DNA of 5,769 nucleotides from Deltaproteobacteria bacterium (GTDB lineage: Bacteria; Myxococcota_A; UBA9160; PR03). Under the pieces are notes generated by a model. The model saw nothing but the letters and a program-made list of their open reading frames with translations, was not told where the DNA came from and ran no database searches. Below, piece by piece: positions 1 to 5,769 of this stretch (position 1 is the first letter of the stretch; each line of letters opens with the position of its first letter). Both the position numbers and the translations under genes were made by a program. The stretch spans positions 1-5,769 of the forward strand of contig JAGSPS010000219.1 in the NCBI GenBank assembly GCA_018262315.1, written 5' to 3'.

Positions 1-1
1 T

Positions 2-253
2 CTGTATTTCAGCTTCGCCGCGAAACCCGCCGACGCGTCCCGCTTGCGCGACACCTACGCCGCCTGCTGGCGCGCCGCGATGGAGGCGACGCTCGCCGCC
101 GGCGGCGGGATCGCGCACCACCACGGCATCGGCCGCGTGCGGCGCCCCTGGCTCGCAGCCGAGATCGGCGCGACGGGCGTCACCGTACTGCGTGCGCTGA
201 AGCACGCGCTCGATCCCGCCGCACTGCTCAACCCCGGCAACTTGATCCCGTAG
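2..253 (+). CDS. FAD-linked oxidase, AGPS-like, C-terminal fragment (5' end outside window)
   Basis: The frame is open from the window edge to the TAG at 251-253, giving the last 83 residues of a larger protein. The segment GGGIAHHHGIGRVRRPWL (HHH codons at 116-124) followed by the ending LDPAALLNPGNLIP is the classic C-terminus of the vanillyl-alcohol-oxidase-type FAD family. In glycolate oxidase and D-lactate dehydrogenase the equivalent motif is usually a single His in a GEHGIG context. The triple His followed by GIG and basic residues instead resembles alkyldihydroxyacetonephosphate synthase, where these histidines lie at the active site. Such enzymes make the ether bond of ether lipids from acyl-DHAP, but many bacterial relatives are uncharacterised oxidases. 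The FAD-binding N-terminal half is not visible, so the exact substrate cannot be judged. The stop is only 8 bases before the kinase ATG, which suggests one transcript. Confidence 0.88.
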   Translation: MYFSFAAKPADASRLRDTYAACWRAAMEATLAAGGGIAHHHGIGRVRRPWLAAEIGATGVTVLRALKHALDPAALLNPGNLIP

Positions 254-261
254 CCTGCGCG

Positions 262-1704
262 ATGGCAGAGCACGTGCTCGCGCTCGACCTCGGCACGACG
301 GGCGTGCGCGCGCTCGTGGTGGGCGCCGACGGCGCGATTCGCGCGCGCGCCTGGCGTCCGCTCACCGCGCGCTTTCCGCATCCCGGCTGGCTCGAACAGG
401 ACCCCGCCGAGTACTGGAGGCGCAGCAACGAGACGGTGCGTGCCGCGCTCGACGCGGCGCGGCTCAGCGCGCGCGATCTGGCCGCCATCGGCGTCGTGAC
501 CCAGCGCGCGACCGCGCTCGCGTGGGACGCGGACCACGGCGTGCCGCTGGGCCCCGCGATCGGCTGGCAGGACCAGCGGACGGAAGCGCGCGTCGGAGAA
601 CTGGTCGCCCAGGGAATCCCTGTTTCGACGATGACTTCCGCCACGAAGCTCGCGTGGCTTCTGCACCACGAGCCAGCGCTCCGAGAAGCCTCCCGCACCC
701 GTCGGCTCCGGCTCGGGACCCCCGACGTCTGGCTCACCGACCGCCTCACCGGCGGCGCCGCCTTCGCGACCGACGCGAGCCAGGCTTCCTGCACGGGTCT
801 CTACGACTTGCGCAGCGGCGCGTGGTCCGCGCCGGCGCTCGAACTCTTCGAGATCGAGTGTGCGTGGTTGCCCGCTCTGTTCGCGACCAATGCCGTGGTC
901 GGTGAGACCCCGCGCGCCTGGCTCGGCGCGAGCGTGCCGGTCGCCGCGCGCGCCGGCGATCAACAGGCCGCGACGTTCGCGCAGGGCGCCCTCGCGCCCG
1001 GCGCGGCGAAACTCACGGTCGGCACCTCGGCCATCCTCGAACTCCACCGCGGCGACGCGCCGCCCCGCGCCTCGCGCGGCGCCTATCCGCTCGCGCTGTG
1101 GGAACTCGAGCACGCGCGTCGCGCGTTCTGTCTCGAAGGAACCGTCGTCACCGCGGGCGCCGCGATCGAATGGCTCGTCGATCTCGGCCTGCTCGCGAGC
1201 GCCGGCGACCTCGACGCGGTCGCCGCACGCGCGCCGACGCCCGAAGGCGTGGTCTGCGTACCCGCGCTGCAAGGACTTGGCACCCCGTATCTCGACGGCA
1301 GCGCCCGCGCGATGCTGCTGGGCCTCTCGCGCGGCTCGCGCGTCGAACACGTGGTGCGCGCGATGCTCGAAGGGATCGCGCAGCGTTGCGCCGACGTGTG
1401 CGAGGCGCTTGCGCCCGCACCCGGGCCGCTGCGCGTCGACGGCGGACTGGCGCGCAGCGAAGCCTTCGTCGCCGCCCTCGCGGATGCGCTGGGGCGCGAG
1501 GTGTGGCGCGCCGCAGAGATCGAGACGACGGCGCTCGGCGCGGCGTATCTCGCCGGGCTCGCGGTGGGCGTATGGCGCAGCGCCGAGGAAGCGGTCGCCA
1601 CGGCCGCCGCGCCCACGCGGATCGCGCCGCGCATCCCTGACGCGCAGCGCCGGGAGCGGCGCGCCGCGTGGCAGCGCGCCGTCGAGCGCGCACAGAGCGG
1701 CTAG
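262..1704 (+). CDS. FGGY-family carbohydrate/polyol kinase, glycerol-kinase-like
   Basis: This 480-residue protein has the usual length for the FGGY family, an actin-like-fold group of ATP-dependent sugar and polyol kinases in the cytoplasm. Visible landmarks are the phosphate-1 loop LALDLGTTGVRA (residues 6-17), HPGWLEQDP (40-48), WQDQRT (102-107), the catalytic-base segment AGDQQAATFAQ with Asp233, LTVGTSAIL (251-259), GLGTPYLD (about 338-345) and the late ATP-side motifs RVDGG and TTALGAAYLAGLAVG. The overall pattern is closest to glycerol kinase. Compared from memory with E. coli GlpK, Arg83, Trp103, Asp245 and Gln246 are kept (Arg82, Trp102, Asp233, Gln234 here), whereas Glu84, Tyr135 and Phe270 become Ala83, Met124 and Ile258. 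The loop holding the fructose-bisphosphate allosteric site in GlpK is also short. Glycerol may therefore not be the substrate, so no symbol is given. The ATG at 262 begins directly at the first strand. The gene follows the FAD oxidase by 8 bases and ends in CTAG. Confidence 0.93.
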   Translation: MAEHVLALDLGTTGVRALVVGADGAIRARAWRPLTARFPHPGWLEQDPAEYWRRSNETVRAALDAARLSARDLAAIGVVTQRATALAWDADHGVPLGPAIGWQDQRTEARVGELVAQGIPVSTMTSATKLAWLLHHEPALREASRTRRLRLGTPDVWLTDRLTGGAAFATDASQASCTGLYDLRSGAWSAPALELFEIECAWLPALFATNAVVGETPRAWLGASVPVAARAGDQQAATFAQGALAPGAAKLTVGTSAILELHRGDAPPRASRGAYPLALWELEHARRAFCLEGTVVTAGAAIEWLVDLGLLASAGDLDAVAARAPTPEGVVCVPALQGLGTPYLDGSARAMLLGLSRGSRVEHVVRAMLEGIAQRCADVCEALAPAPGPLRVDGGLARSEAFVAALADALGREVWRAAEIETTALGAAYLAGLAVGVWRSAEEAVATAAAPTRIAPRIPDAQRRERRAAWQRAVERAQSG

Positions 1705-1889
1705 CGAACGCGGCTACGGGTGAGGTTTCGCGCGCACGGCGCGCAGAGTCCGTGGCTCAGCGCGGGCGTCTGCGCGCTCGCCGCGGGGCGCCGGATCGGA
1801 GCACGGCACCACGCGCAGACCACGGCGATGAGCGCGCTCCGTTTTGCGCTGCGGGGCGGATGCGGGTTCGTCTGCGGCGTTCGCGGCAT
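1701..1889 (-). CDS. Small double-CxxC (zinc-ribbon-like) protein, convergent to the FGGY kinase
   Basis: On the - strand an ORF ends in the TAG at 1703-1701, sharing the CTAG at 1701-1704 with the kinase stop. From the ATG at 1889 it has 62 residues. From the GTG at 1823 it has 40 and begins directly at VVCAWCRAP. The recognisable part is CAWC near the start, then about 18 residues, then SHGLCAPCARNL. This resembles the short CAxC...SHGICPxC motif found in small bacterial proteins and at the ends of some PAS or receiver-domain proteins. Two CxxC pairs plus a His suggest zinc binding, which is inference. The upstream 22 residues (to 1889) are low in complexity and rich in Pro and Arg, so the GTG start is quite possible; a GGAG lies 13 bases ahead of it, a rather long spacing. 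Most codons in the 40-residue core end in G or C, but overlapping frames here share wobble positions, so codon bias does not decide. The main support is the motif; role unknown. Confidence 0.5.
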   Translation of the reverse strand: MPRTPQTNPHPPRSAKRSALIAVVCAWCRAPIRRPAASAQTPALSHGLCAPCARNLTRSRVR

Positions 1890-1930
1890 GCGAGGAGGGT
1901 CGGCGAATCGAGCCGATCGCTGAAGCGCGG

Positions 1931-1936
1931 TACCGT
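1931..1936 (+). promoter_or_regulatory. Possible -10-like element for a leaderless hydrolase transcript
   Basis: TACCGT lies 8 bases before the GTG start at 1945 and fits the TAnnnT core of a bacterial -10 box. There is no Shine-Dalgarno sequence in the short space between, so transcription could begin at or next to the GTG. No convincing -35 box is seen about 17 bases upstream. The call is tentative and rests on six bases in a GC-rich region. Confidence 0.2.
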
Positions 1937-1944
1937 GACGCGCC

Positions 1945-2850
1945 GTGCGCGAAGCTCTTCTCGAACGCCGCATCGGTTCCGTCACCGTGCTCTTCGGCGC
2001 GCGCGGAGGCAAGTACCCGCACGGCAATTCGCTGCTCGTGCGCGGCGCCGAAGAGAGCGTCGTGATCGACCCCGGTCTCGGGCTGGTGGAAAGGAGGCAA
2101 GCGCTCCCGCGCGTCGATCGCGTCCTCAACAGCCATTGCCACGAAGACCACATCGCCGGCAACCACCTGTTCCCCGCGGCACCCTGGCACCTGCACGAAG
2201 CGGATCTCCCCGGCATCCGTTCGCTCGACGCGATGATGGCGATCTACGGCTATCCCGAGCCGGTGCACGCGGCCTTTCGTCAGGCCGTCGTCGACGAGTT
2301 CCATTTCGTCGCACGACCCGACGCGCAGGCGTTTCGCGACGGCACCGTTTTCGATCTCGGCGGCGGCGTACGCATCCGCGTCCTGCACGCGCCCGGTCAT
2401 ACGCGCGGTCATTCGTTCTTCTGGATCGAGCCCGAAGACGTGCTCTATCTCGCCGACGTCGATCTCTCCAGCTTCGGGCCGTATTACGGCGACGCCTGGT
2501 CGAGCCTCGCCGACTTCGAGCGCACGCTCGCCGCATTGCGTCCGCTCGCACCCCGCCACTGGGCGACCTTTCATCACATTGGCGTACTCGACGACCGCGC
2601 GGCGTTCCTGGCCCGCCTCGACCGCTTCGAGGCGGTGATCGCCGACCGGGAGCGGCGTCTCGTCGCGTACCTGCGGCCGGCGCCGCGCACGCTGGCCGAG
2701 ATCGCCCGGCATCGCTTCGTCTACCGCCCCGAGGACGCGGTTCCCTTCGCCGAACCCGTCGAAACCCGCTCGATGTCGCAGCACCTCGAGCGGCTGCTGG
2801 CGGAGGGCGCGGTCCGCGAGGTCGAGCCCGGCCTCTTCCTCGCCGCCTGA
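1945..2850 (+). CDS. Metallo-beta-lactamase-fold hydrolase with C-terminal winged-helix-like region
   Basis: This 301-residue protein has all metal-binding motifs of the metallo-beta-lactamase superfamily: SHCHEDHIAG with His64, His66, Asp68 and His69; APGHTRGHS with His152; Asp171 in YLADVDLS; and a final His pair, 210-211, in TFHHIGVL. A two-metal active hydrolase is therefore expected. The N-terminal IDPGLGL (about 41-47) is the usual start of the fold. Residues from about 235 to the end (RTLAEIARHRF ... QHLERLLAEGAVREVEPGLF) look like the winged-helix tail found in LACTB2-like members, which include hydrolases and an RNA endonuclease; the substrate here cannot be named. The GTG at 1945 is chosen because an in-frame TGA lies just upstream at 1936-1938 and the next good Met is at residue 97, inside the fold. 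There is no signal peptide, so it is probably cytoplasmic. The sensor kinase gene starts 31 bases after its stop. Confidence 0.9.
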   Translation: MREALLERRIGSVTVLFGARGGKYPHGNSLLVRGAEESVVIDPGLGLVERRQALPRVDRVLNSHCHEDHIAGNHLFPAAPWHLHEADLPGIRSLDAMMAIYGYPEPVHAAFRQAVVDEFHFVARPDAQAFRDGTVFDLGGGVRIRVLHAPGHTRGHSFFWIEPEDVLYLADVDLSSFGPYYGDAWSSLADFERTLAALRPLAPRHWATFHHIGVLDDRAAFLARLDRFEAVIADRERRLVAYLRPAPRTLAEIARHRFVYRPEDAVPFAEPVETRSMSQHLERLLAEGAVREVEPGLFLAA

Positions 2851-2881
2851 GGCCGCCTCACGCCCGCAGCGCCTCGGGCCG

Positions 2882-4696
2882 ATGAAGCCAGGGATGTTCG
2901 GCGCGACGCTCCAGGCGGCCCTGACGCTCCTGGTCGCCGCGGTGCTGGCGACCTTCGTCCAGCTCCGCGCGCGGCCCGCGCCGCTGCGCGTCCCACTGCT
3001 CGCGTTGTTGGTCGCGCTGGTCGTCTGGTCCGCCGGCGTGATCTGGCGCTTCGCCGCGACCGACGCTCGCAGCGCATTCGCGGGACTCGTACTCACATGG
3101 ATCGGGGTCGCGACGGTCCCGCCGCTCTGGTTCCTGATGGCCGCCCGCTACGCGCGCGTCCGCAGCCTGGAGCGGCGTCCGGCGCTCGCCATCGCCCTCT
3201 TCGTGCCGTCGGTCCTCACGCTGGTCGCGGTCGCCACCACGCTGAAGCACCAGCTCTTCTTCCGCACCTTCATCCCCCACGGAGTGCCCGTGCGAGGGCC
3301 GCTCTTCTATGCCTACCTCGTTTTCGCCTACACGATGGTGATCGCAGGCATCGTGCTGTTCCTGGTCGCCGCCCGACACATGTGGGATGCGAGCGACCGG
3401 CGACGAGGCGTGCTCCTCGTGAGTGCAGCACTGCTTCCCACGGCCGCCAGCCTGCTCTTCATCTGCCGGCTGTGGCCGATGGCATACGACCCGACGCCGG
3501 CCATGCTCGGATGCTCGCTCGTGATTCTGACGCTCGGGGTGTTTCGCTATCAGCTCCTCGAAGCGCTCCCACTGACACGCGGCGACGTGATCGACCACCT
3601 GCGCGACGGCGTCGTGATCGCCGACGCCAGCGGCTGCGTGATCGACGCGAACCCCGGTGCGCTCGCGATTCTCGGCTGCGCGCGCTCGGCGGTGCGCGGC
3701 GCGCGCCTCGGCGAACTGCTCGCGCCACTCGGCCGGGACGCGGACTCGATCCAGTTGCTGAGCGAACGTTTCGAACAGCTCGCACCCGACGCCGCCGCCG
3801 CGCCGGTCGAGTTGTCGACACGCCAGGAGCGCCGCATCGAGATCACCGCCAGGTGTCTTCGCGCGCCCGGCGGCGACCCCCTCGGCCGCTTTGCGGTGCT
3901 CCGCGATCGCACCGACGAACGCCGTACCGAGCACCTGCTGCGCCAGAGCCAGAAGTTGGAGACGGTGGGCAGCCTCGTCGCCGGCGTGGCGCACGAGATC
4001 AACAACCCGCTCGCGTTCGTGCTGGCCAACCTCGGCCAGCTCGAAGGCATGGCCGCGCTACTGTCGAAACGCTTCCCCGCGCTGGAATCCGGCGAGGAGG
4101 ACGAACTGGCGGAGATGCCGCAGCTCGTCGGCGAGTGCATCGAGGGCATCGGCCGCATCCGCCGCATCGTCGATGCGATGCAGCGCTTCTCGCGGGTGCC
4201 GAGCGACGAGTTCACGTCCGTCGACGTGAACCAGGTCGTCGAGGATTCGATCCGTCTCGCCGACCTGCACCGCAACCGCGACGTGCTCGTCCAGGCCCTG
4301 CTCGAACCCGACCTGCCGTTCGTGCAGGGTTCGGCTTCGCGCCTCGAACAGGTCTTCCTGAATCTCCTGGTGAACGCCAAGCACGCGCTGGCCGCGCAGT
4401 CCGCGGGTCGCATCGAAGTGGTGACGCGTCTGGTCGGAGACGTCGTCGAGATCAGCGTGCGCGACGACGGCCCGGGCGTGCCCGAGGCGCTGCGTCACCG
4501 CATCTTCGATCCGTTCTTCACCACCAAGGGACCCGAGCGCGGCACCGGACTCGGGCTCTCGATCGCCTTCGACATCGTGCGCGAGCACGGCGGTGTGCTG
4601 GAACTCCGCCCGACCCCCGACGGCGGCGCGTGTTTCGTCGCGCACCTCCCGCCCGAGTGCGCCGCGGATCCGCCGCCCGGAGAGGCGCACTCCTGA
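2882..4696 (+). CDS. Seven-transmembrane PAS sensor histidine kinase
   Basis: This 604-residue membrane protein has domains in the order 7TM, PAS, HisKA, HATPase. Seven hydrophobic segments lie at about 7-29, 36-57, 65-87, 98-120, 138-164, 176-196 and 205-222, as in the 7TM sensor region found at the N-terminus of some histidine kinases. A PAS domain follows at about 232-345 (DGVVIADASGCVIDANPGAL). The dimerisation/phosphoacceptor helix holds AGVAHEINNPL with His371 as the phosphorylated residue, of the NtrB-like HEINNPL type. The ATP-binding domain has an N box (QVFLNLLVNAKHAL, Asn494 and Asn498), a G1 box DDGPGVP (528-534), an F box FDPFFTTK and a G2 box GTGLGLSIA. All catalytic residues are present, so it should be active. 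An acidic stretch at about 401-411 (LESGEEDELAE) sits between the two HisKA helices. There is no receiver domain, and no response regulator is seen in the window. The ATG at 2882 precedes TM1; no clear ribosome site is visible. The ligand is unknown. Confidence 0.94.
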   Translation: MKPGMFGATLQAALTLLVAAVLATFVQLRARPAPLRVPLLALLVALVVWSAGVIWRFAATDARSAFAGLVLTWIGVATVPPLWFLMAARYARVRSLERRPALAIALFVPSVLTLVAVATTLKHQLFFRTFIPHGVPVRGPLFYAYLVFAYTMVIAGIVLFLVAARHMWDASDRRRGVLLVSAALLPTAASLLFICRLWPMAYDPTPAMLGCSLVILTLGVFRYQLLEALPLTRGDVIDHLRDGVVIADASGCVIDANPGALAILGCARSAVRGARLGELLAPLGRDADSIQLLSERFEQLAPDAAAAPVELSTRQERRIEITARCLRAPGGDPLGRFAVLRDRTDERRTEHLLRQSQKLETVGSLVAGVAHEINNPLAFVLANLGQLEGMAALLSKRFPALESGEEDELAEMPQLVGECIEGIGRIRRIVDAMQRFSRVPSDEFTSVDVNQVVEDSIRLADLHRNRDVLVQALLEPDLPFVQGSASRLEQVFLNLLVNAKHALAAQSAGRIEVVTRLVGDVVEISVRDDGPGVPEALRHRIFDPFFTTKGPERGTGLGLSIAFDIVREHGGVLELRPTPDGGACFVAHLPPECAADPPPGEAHS

Positions 4697-4728
4697 GCGG
4701 ATCGCGCTTGTGCCATGCTGGCGCAGCC

Positions 4729-5616
4729 ATGGACGAGTCCGACGAGTTCGTCGCGCTGCGCGTGTCGCGACGCCGGATGCAGGTGGACGAGTGGGTGCTG
4801 GTGCTCAGCGCCGAGGGCCTGCGCAGCAACGTGCGAGGCGGTCCCGCGGGCTTCGTGCTGGAGGTTGCAGCGAGCGACGCGATGGGCGCCGAGCGCGCGT
4901 TGGCCGCCTGGCAACGCGAGAACGCGAGCGCACCGCGACCCAGCGAGCCCGCGCCCCTGGACCCGGCCTCGGTCCGCCATGCGCTCGTCGTCGCGGGCTT
5001 CCTGCTCGCGCTCTTCGCCGCGACGGGACCCGCGGGCCGCTCCGACTCGGCCTTCGGGGAGCGCGCCAGTGCGGACGCCGCGCGCATTCTCGCGGGTGAA
5101 GCGTGGCGAGCAGTCACCGCGCTCACACTGCACGCCGATCTTGGCCATGTACTCGGCAACGCGATGGCCGGAGCGCTCTTCCTCGCCGCGGTGTTCCGCG
5201 CCTTCGGCTTCGGTGGCGGCGGCGCGCTCGCGCTCGCGGCGGGTGCGCTCGGCAATCTCGCCAATGCCTTCGTACAGGCGCCGTCGCATGCGACGATCGG
5301 CGCGTCGACGGCCGTGTTCGGCGCCCTCGGCCTGCTGGCCGGCCGCGCGCTCGCGCTTCGGAGCACCTCGCTGCGCGGACGACCCGCGTGGCTGCCGATC
5401 GGCGCGGCGCTCGCACTGCTCGCGATGCTCGGCACCGAAGGCCAGCGGGTCGACCTGTGGGCGCACGGGCTCGGGCTCGCGGCAGGGGTCGTGCTGGGTG
5501 CGCTGGCGTCACATCTGCCGGCACGCTGGTTCGCGTCTCACGCGTTCCAGGCGTTCGCCGGAGCGAGCGCGCTCGCCGCGCTCGCGATCGCCTGGGCCCT
5601 GGCACTGCGCGCCTAG
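4729..5616 (+). CDS. Rhomboid-family intramembrane serine protease with N-terminal soluble domain
   Basis: The 295-residue protein carries every key rhomboid motif: Trp126-Arg127 in the first loop, the HxxxxHxxxN series His135, His140 and Asn144 (LHADLGHVLGN), the catalytic serine motif GASTAVFG with Ser193, and the catalytic His246 in WAHGLGLAAG. Spacing closely follows E. coli GlpG (His150, Asn154, Ser201, His254). Hydrophobic segments lie at about 82-100, 144-160, 163-183, 188-208, 219-235, 244-262 and 271-293, so the six-helix core has one extra C-terminal helix. It should cleave transmembrane segments of other membrane proteins; targets are unknown. Residues 1-70 are soluble. A segment of about 50 residues (DEWVLVLSAEGL ... 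AERALAAWQREN) resembles the small alpha/beta N-terminal domain seen on some bacterial rhomboids. The ATG at 4729 lies 32 bases after the sensor kinase stop and gives a complete N-terminal domain. The frame is open further upstream through the kinase gene, but that part is a shadow. Confidence 0.93.
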   Translation: MDESDEFVALRVSRRRMQVDEWVLVLSAEGLRSNVRGGPAGFVLEVAASDAMGAERALAAWQRENASAPRPSEPAPLDPASVRHALVVAGFLLALFAATGPAGRSDSAFGERASADAARILAGEAWRAVTALTLHADLGHVLGNAMAGALFLAAVFRAFGFGGGGALALAAGALGNLANAFVQAPSHATIGASTAVFGALGLLAGRALALRSTSLRGRPAWLPIGAALALLAMLGTEGQRVDLWAHGLGLAAGVVLGALASHLPARWFASHAFQAFAGASALAALAIAWALALRA

Positions 5617-5769
5617 AGGGCCAGGAGCTTGACTCGTTCTGGATCATTGCCGGTCTCGTTGCTGCGAGGCGCGCGGGCGGGGGACTCGGCCGAAACCCGC
5701 GCAGCCCTCCGGTCATCAAGCTGGCAGGCGGCCGCCACCGCTCGCTGCGAAGCTGCAAATGTTCGACCG
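5617..5769. other. Downstream 153 bases with no recognisable gene; open - strand frame
   Basis: No tRNA, hairpin followed by a T tract, or repeat is seen after the rhomboid stop. On the - strand one frame stays open from the window edge to a TAG at 5615-5613, ending in NETGNDPERVKLLAL. It could be the C-terminus of a convergent gene, but codons nearest the window edge often end in A or T and no family is recognised. A + strand frame is open too. Noncoding sequence is at least as likely. Confidence 0.2.

Noticed and set aside
55..1350. Long - strand ORF opposite the oxidase and kinase.
   Set aside because: It is a low-complexity Arg/Gly/Ala/Glu-rich product typical of antisense frames in GC-rich DNA, and the + strand kinase has all its family motifs across this span.
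262..1704. Naming the kinase glpK.
   Set aside because: Three glycerol-contact residues differ from E. coli GlpK, so the family-level name is safer.
1901..1917. Inverted repeat TCGGC...GCCGA upstream of the hydrolase, considered as an operator.
   Set aside because: The arms are only 5 bases, there is no second copy, and no regulator gene is nearby.
1720..1923. A 67-residue + strand ORF starting with GTG in the kinase-hydrolase gap.
   Set aside because: It has good codon endings but no recognisable motif, and the - strand ORF over the same bases has the Cys-pair pattern. It cannot be excluded completely.
2848..2860. Inverted repeat TGAGG-CCG-CCTCA overlapping the hydrolase stop, considered as a terminator.
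   Set aside because: The stem is only 5 base pairs with a 3-base loop and no T tract follows; such short repeats are common in GC-rich sequence.
1668..2885. A 405-residue + strand ORF spanning the gap and the hydrolase in another frame.
   Set aside because: It is extremely Arg-rich without motifs, and overlaps the hydrolase whose metal-binding motifs are complete.
2858..3994. Long - strand ORF opposite the histidine kinase, rich in His, Arg and Glu.
   Set aside because: It is a shadow of the transmembrane and PAS coding region with no family motif.
3097..4728. The rhomboid frame stays open far upstream, giving an apparent 839-residue protein.
   Set aside because: The upstream part is rich in Arg, Pro and Ala, has no recognisable motifs, and overlaps the fully supported histidine kinase in another frame. 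The rhomboid itself starts cleanly at the ATG at 4729.
4495..5466. Two long - strand ORFs opposite the rhomboid gene.
   Set aside because: Both are compositionally biased shadows; the + strand rhomboid has its full set of catalytic residues.

Overview
The window is strongly GC-rich, and codons in every credible gene mostly end in G or C. All the main genes lie on the + strand, closely packed, and the gene ends use GTG and ATG starts with no strong Shine-Dalgarno sequences. Together with the protein types, this suggests a high-GC soil or aquatic bacterium of the Myxococcota / former Deltaproteobacteria kind. That placement is an inference from style and family resemblance only.

Layout. (1) Positions 2-253 hold the last 83 codons of an FAD-linked oxidase with the His-His-His motif of alkyldihydroxyacetonephosphate synthase (AGPS)-like enzymes. 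(2) Eight bases later, 262-1704 encodes a complete FGGY-family sugar/polyol kinase built like glycerol kinase, but with three of the usual glycerol-pocket residues changed. These two genes look like one transcription unit. (3) Positions 1705-1944 would normally be called intergenic, but the - strand carries a small ORF with a CAWC...SHGLCAPC double-cysteine pattern. (4) 1945-2850 encodes a metallo-beta-lactamase-fold hydrolase with a full metal-ligand set and a C-terminal winged-helix-like region. (5) 2882-4696 encodes a seven-transmembrane sensor histidine kinase with PAS, HisKA and HATPase domains and no adjacent response regulator. (6) 4729-5616 encodes an intact rhomboid intramembrane serine protease with an extra soluble N-terminal domain. 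(7) 5617-5769 contains no recognisable gene, apart from an open - strand frame that might be the end of a convergent gene.

How the genes might work together. The oxidase/kinase pair plausibly acts in glycerolipid or polyol metabolism, with the kinase supplying a phosphorylated C3 or sugar compound. The hydrolase, kinase and rhomboid genes are co-oriented with gaps of about 30 bases and could be co-transcribed, but nothing in the sequence ties them to one pathway. I see no mobile element, CRISPR array, tRNA or rRNA. The window looks mainly like ordinary chromosomal housekeeping and signalling genes. The two points most worth a second look are the small double-CxxC ORF and the altered substrate pocket of the kinase beside an AGPS-like oxidase.
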